DNA of 7,223 nt from assembly GCA_018901315.1 (NCBI GenBank), contig JAHIFA010000101.1, forward strand, positions 1-7,223, given 5' to 3'. Positions 4,867-7,223 of the stretch are shown here, one piece after another. The first letter of the stretch is position 1, and every line of letters begins with the position of its first letter. A program made the position numbers and the translations under genes. The notes under the pieces were generated by a model that saw only the letters and a program-made list of their open reading frames with translations, did no database searches and had not been told where the DNA came from. This DNA is from Nanobdellota archaeon (lineage in GTDB: Archaea > Nanobdellota > Nanobdellia > Woesearchaeales > CG1-02-33-12).

Positions 4867-5886
4867 TTATAACTCTTTTCTTATGTTCTCAACAAATCTT
4901 TTAAAATCTTCCTTTTTTATGCATGCCCCGCATGCATGCTCATGTCCGCCACCATAGCCCTCAATTTCAACAAGTGCTTTTTTAAGTATGTTTGAGACTG
5001 AAAGAGAACCTGATGAGCGAAGGCTGCATTTCATCTCACCGTCTTTCTCCCGTGCAACTAAAATAAGTTTTTTTGGAAACTTGTAAAGAAGCTCGTTTGA
5101 AAGGTCGCCTGTAAAGCTCATTCTGTTTGAATATGTAAATAAGAGTATTTTATTGTCCTCAATATTTTTAAGAGCTTTTTTAAGCATGGTTTCATATTCT
5201 TCTTTTATTTGATTGAACCTTTTAATAATAAAGTTTGCTTGTGGAGACTCATTATTAAGAAGTTCATAAGGAGTTTTAATTCTTGTTAATATTTTGACGC
5301 AGCTCAGGACATCTGATGTTTTTCCCTTGAGAACAAAGGACAATATTCTTACAAGCTCTCCGAGTTTTGTTTCATACAGGGCTTTTTCTGGTTTGGTTAT
5401 TTTTGTTGGCAGCAAATCAGGATATTCTTTTGAAAATTCTTTTATAAAGTCAGGCAAATGCCAGTCCCCAACTGCTCCGCATGCTGCAATCCACAGGTCC
5501 TGCTTTACAACCCTGTAGCAGATGCATGATGCTGGTTCGCCAAAGCCGTCTTTTCTTGAATTAAAGTATTTTGTTCCGTTGTTCTTGATAATGTTATGGT
5601 GGTCTATCCAGATTATTGGAACCTTAACAGCGTCTATAAACTCCTGGCTTACCATTGGCTTGTCAACTATGAATATCTTATCCGGGCTGTAATTTTCAAC
5701 TGTTTTTATAAAAATCGGCTTAAGCTCTGGGCTGCTCTTTACAACAACACCCTTTCCTTCCTTTGCATACCTATACAACAATAAAAAAGAGCAAAGCCCG
5801 TCAGGGTCATCATCAAAAAAGAATAAAGGCCTTTTGCAATTATCAAGCTCTTCCCTTATCTCTTTGTAGTGTTTTTCATTAAGCAT
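4867..5886 (-). CDS. DHH/DHHA1-family phosphoesterase (RecJ-like nuclease)
   Basis: Metal-dependent phosphoesterase of the DHH superfamily, which includes RecJ/GAN exonucleases, Cdc45, nanoRNases and pAp phosphatases. Seen in 339 residues: motif I DDDPDG at 25-30, Asp75 in IFIVDKP, the signature DHH at 95-97 (IIWIDHHN), Asp141 in GAVGDW, and the C-terminal DHHA1 substrate motif GGGHEHACG at 312-320. All metal ligands appear intact, so it should be active, with Mn2+ or Mg2+. It has the two-domain core with a helical linker (about 160-240) but lacks the OB or extra domains of bacterial RecJ and is shorter than typical archaeal GAN nucleases. ssDNA exonuclease and small-oligonucleotide phosphodiesterase are both possible. 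It follows dCMP deaminase by 41 nt and has a TATA-like box 26 nt before its ATG, so it can be transcribed on its own. Confidence 0.92.
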   Translation of the reverse strand: MLNEKHYKEIREELDNCKRPLFFFDDDPDGLCSFLLLYRYAKEGKGVVVKSSPELKPIFIKTVENYSPDKIFIVDKPMVSQEFIDAVKVPIIWIDHHNIIKNNGTKYFNSRKDGFGEPASCICYRVVKQDLWIAACGAVGDWHLPDFIKEFSKEYPDLLPTKITKPEKALYETKLGELVRILSFVLKGKTSDVLSCVKILTRIKTPYELLNNESPQANFIIKRFNQIKEEYETMLKKALKNIEDNKILLFTYSNRMSFTGDLSNELLYKFPKKLILVAREKDGEMKCSLRSSGSLSVSNILKKALVEIEGYGGGHEHACGACIKKEDFKRFVENIRKEL

Positions 5887-5908
5887 AATTAAAAGAAATG
5901 GGGTTTCT

Positions 5909-5916
5909 TAATAAAA
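5909..5916 (-). promoter_or_regulatory. Probable internal TATA box of the DHH phosphoesterase gene
   Basis: The minus strand reads AAAATTTTATTAAG with TTTTATTA centred 26 nt before the ATG at 5886. No ribosome binding site precedes that ATG. The gap of 41 nt after dCMP deaminase thus looks like a leaderless promoter inside the cluster. Confidence 0.45.
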
Positions 5917-5927
5917 TTTTCTACTTT

Positions 5928-6425
5928 TTAATCCTTGAAATCTATTGTACTATCTGGTTTTGGAACTTTCATCAGATTAATCCCTGCTTCCTTCAGGAAT
6001 TTCCTTGCTTCTTCATCTGCATAATCATGATAGCTTACTACATCCTTAATGCCTGCATTTACTATCATTTTAGCACAAATCATGCATGGTGTATGAGTGC
6101 AGTACATAGTTGAGCCAGAGATATTTATTCCATGAACTCCTGCCTGTATTATAGCATTCTGCTCTGCATGTATTGCCCTGCATATTTCATGCCTTGTTCC
6201 AGATTCTATTTCTAATTCATCCCTTAGGCAACCCAACTCAAAGCAATCCTTGACACCTTTTGCAGCTCCATTATAACCGGTTGTTAAAACTCTTTTTTTC
6301 TTAACTATTATAGCCCCAACATGATGCCTTAAGCATGTGCTTCTTTCAGCAACTAAAGAGGCCATTTTCATGAAATATTCGTCCCAAGTTGGTCTTTTAT
6401 ATTCGCTCTTTTTTTCTGATTTCAT
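5928..6425 (-). CDS. Deoxycytidylate (dCMP) deaminase
   Basis: Zinc-dependent cytosolic enzyme converting dCMP to dUMP, the precursor of dTMP. Seen in 165 residues: RPTWDEYFMKMA at 11-22, the characteristic N-terminal helix of the family; CLRHHVGAIIV at 31-41; catalytic HAE at 86-88 (His86 zinc, Glu88 proton shuttle); and PCMIC at 113-117 (Cys114, Cys117 zinc). An additional Cys/His set (C61, C66, H79, C82) in the insert before HAE resembles the structural zinc site of phage and eukaryotic dCMP deaminases. Length is normal for the family. The ATG at 6425 is the only start that keeps the RPTW helix; GGAGG lies 9 nt upstream, inside the kinase gene. The reading frame overlaps the kinase by 29 bp, so translation is probably coupled. 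Confidence 0.94.
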   Translation of the reverse strand: MKSEKKSEYKRPTWDEYFMKMASLVAERSTCLRHHVGAIIVKKKRVLTTGYNGAAKGVKDCFELGCLRDELEIESGTRHEICRAIHAEQNAIIQAGVHGINISGSTMYCTHTPCMICAKMIVNAGIKDVVSYHDYADEEARKFLKEAGINLMKVPKPDSTIDFKD

Positions 6426-6966
6426 CTAAAATATCCTCCACTTTTTTGTAAAGCTCTTCAAAAGTTCCATCATTCTCAAAAACATAATCTGCCATTGATA
6501 TGCACTTTGAAAGATTCTGCTTGTTTGGGTCAGTGTTTTCCATTTCCCTTTTTTCATTATCAATAAATTCCTGAAATGAAATTTTATCTGTGCTGCTTTT
6601 CCTTTCTAAAATTCTTTCATATTTTATCTTTGGGTCTGCATCAACTGCAAAAAGATAAAATTTTCCTTTTTCTCTTAAAGCACTTATCTCTCCTGGTGCC
6701 CTCAAGCTTTCAATAATACAATCCTTTCCTGATTTTTTTGCTCTTTCAAAAAGTGTTTCAGCAATATAGCTCGGAGAATTTTTCTCTCTTAAGTCATTTG
6801 CAACAATAACCATGCTATCCCTGTTAACAGGCATTTCTCTCTTTTTTATTTCTTCTACTAGGAAAGCCCTTACAGAATAATGATTAAATCCTTTTTTCTC
6901 AACAAGAAACTTAACAATAGTGCCCTTTCCTGCCCCCAATGTTCCTGTGATTCCTATAATCAACAT
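6397..6966 (-). CDS. P-loop nucleoside-monophosphate-kinase-like protein
   Basis: Kinase of the adenylate-kinase/dephospho-CoA-kinase-like P-loop group, 189 aa. Seen: Walker A GTLGAGKGT at 8-16 (Lys14), Arg33 and Arg59 in likely substrate-binding helices, IIESLR at 84-89 in the position of the family's acidic/Arg motif, a LID-like arginine segment KIKYERILERK (113-123), and ADYVFENDGT at 159-168, the adenine-binding end typical of CoaE/AAA_18 proteins. It also resembles the archaeal UPF0200 family. From context (NrdG-like activase upstream, dCMP deaminase overlapping downstream) I infer a deoxynucleoside monophosphate or similar substrate; dephospho-CoA kinase is the main alternative. AGGTG lies 6 nt before the ATG and overlaps the upstream stop codon. 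Confidence 0.88.
   Translation of the reverse strand: MLIIGITGTLGAGKGTIVKFLVEKKGFNHYSVRAFLVEEIKKREMPVNRDSMVIVANDLREKNSPSYIAETLFERAKKSGKDCIIESLRAPGEISALREKGKFYLFAVDADPKIKYERILERKSSTDKISFQEFIDNEKREMENTDPNKQNLSKCISMADYVFENDGTFEELYKKVEDILDEIRKKERI
6435..6439 (-). promoter_or_regulatory. GGAGG ribosome binding site of dCMP deaminase, inside the kinase gene
   Basis: The minus strand reads GTGGAGGATATTTTAG and then ATG: a canonical GGAGG with a 9-nt spacer. It is embedded in the codons for kinase residues near VEDIL, so the end of the kinase gene has been fitted to serve both frames. Confidence 0.6.
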
Positions 6967-6972
6967 ATTTTA

Positions 6973-6977
6973 CACCT
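6973..6977 (-). promoter_or_regulatory. AGGTG ribosome binding site of the kinase gene, overlapping the NrdG stop
   Basis: The minus strand reads TTAGGTGTAAAAT and then ATG. The TAG stop of the NrdG-like gene (6976-6978) shares its AG with the AGGTG site, a mark of tight translational coupling within one operon. Confidence 0.55.
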
Positions 6978-7223
6978 AATTTCTAACCTCTGTTTTTTCA
7001 AAATAATCTAAAACAGCTTTTTTCATTTCATCAAGCTCATTATCCTCAAAAGGGACAATTTTTTCAAACTTTTTATCAATAAGCTTGCCTTGCCTTGGAA
7101 TAAAGTTCTGAATAACATATTTTTTTGCCTTGCCAAATCTGTTTACCCACTTGCCGATTTTCTTTAATTTTTCAGTATCATGATAACCCCTGATGACAGT
7201 TGTCCTGAACTCATAATCCCGGC
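6976..7223 (-). CDS. nrdG: Anaerobic ribonucleotide reductase activase (NrdG-like radical SAM), C-terminal part
   Basis: C-terminal 81 residues of a protein that continues beyond the right edge. The segment DYEFRTTVI, then a GYHD/EK stretch, IGKWV, KYVIQNF(I)P, a PFEDNELDEM helix region and a final TEVRN follow the order seen at the end of radical SAM activases of the NrdG/pyruvate-formate-lyase-activating type (family pattern: EFRTTVVP, KYVLQNFRP, PF..EEL, VEVR). NrdG installs the glycyl radical on the class III, oxygen-sensitive ribonucleotide reductase NrdD. The CxxxCxxC cluster motif would be N-terminal, out of view, so the assignment rests on the C-terminal pattern and on the dNTP-related neighbours. 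It ends 9 nt before the kinase ATG. Another radical SAM activase of the same family is possible. Confidence 0.72.
   Translation of the reverse strand, partial: RDYEFRTTVIRGYHDTEKLKKIGKWVNRFGKAKKYVIQNFIPRQGKLIDKKFEKIVPFEDNELDEMKKAVLDYFEKTEVRN

Noticed and set aside
5294..6113. Plus-strand open frames at 5294-5518, 5596-5784 and 5898-6113
   Set aside because: They are antisense to the DHH phosphoesterase and dCMP deaminase genes and have no ribosome site or recognisable domain.
5928..6966. Calling the kinase/deaminase pair an antiphage AvcD system
   Set aside because: Domain order is alike, but the proteins are separate, the regulatory antisense RNA of AvcID was not looked for with any tool, and the neighbours fit dNTP metabolism. 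It is kept as a comparison, not as an annotation.

Overview
The window is AT-rich and looks archaeal, most likely from a small-genome DPANN-type lineage (Woesearchaeota/Pacearchaeota-like). This assignment is inference from gene content and expression signals. The signals are TTTATATA-like boxes 24-29 nt upstream of several start codons (leaderless transcripts), archaeal-type ATP-dependent DNA ligase, an XPD-like Fe-S helicase, a compact DHH/DHHA1 phosphoesterase, and T-tract ends in place of hairpin terminators. No rRNA, tRNA, CRISPR array or insertion sequence was seen.

Layout. On the left edge, minus strand, is the N-terminal 176 residues of an XPD/Rad3-type helicase (1-529), with its own TATA box. 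Upstream of it on the same strand is a nitroreductase with a C-terminal extension (580-1272). An 82-bp divergent promoter region separates this from the plus-strand ATP-dependent DNA ligase (1355-3280). The ligase carries a four-cysteine insertion in its DNA-binding domain.

From about 3281 to 4500 lies a less conserved stretch. It holds a 125-aa protein that reads as a JAMM/MPN domain stripped of its metal ligands (3304-3681), an unrecognised 142-aa protein starting at GTG (3774-4202), and a 12-codon plus-strand gene for the peptide MAKKKKAAKKKK with a strong ribosome binding site and a T-tract end (4438-4476). These genes share a GGGG-type ribosome binding site.

The right half is a co-directional minus-strand cluster, read from the right edge. 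It runs: the C-terminus of an anaerobic ribonucleotide reductase activase (NrdG-like radical SAM, 6976-7223), a P-loop nucleotide kinase-like protein (6397-6966), dCMP deaminase (5928-6425), a DHH/DHHA1 phosphoesterase (4867-5886) and a 99-aa hydrophobic protein (4552-4851). The first three are tightly packed: the kinase's ribosome binding site overlaps the NrdG stop codon, and kinase and deaminase overlap by 29 bp. They plausibly form a deoxynucleotide supply unit (NTP reduction, dNMP phosphorylation, dCMP to dUMP). The DHH nuclease and the ligase and helicase further left add a DNA replication/repair theme.

The observations most worth following up are the split kinase/deaminase pair that mirrors known fusion proteins, the zinc-ribbon-like insert in the ligase, the dead MPN protein, and the lysine-rich 12-residue gene.
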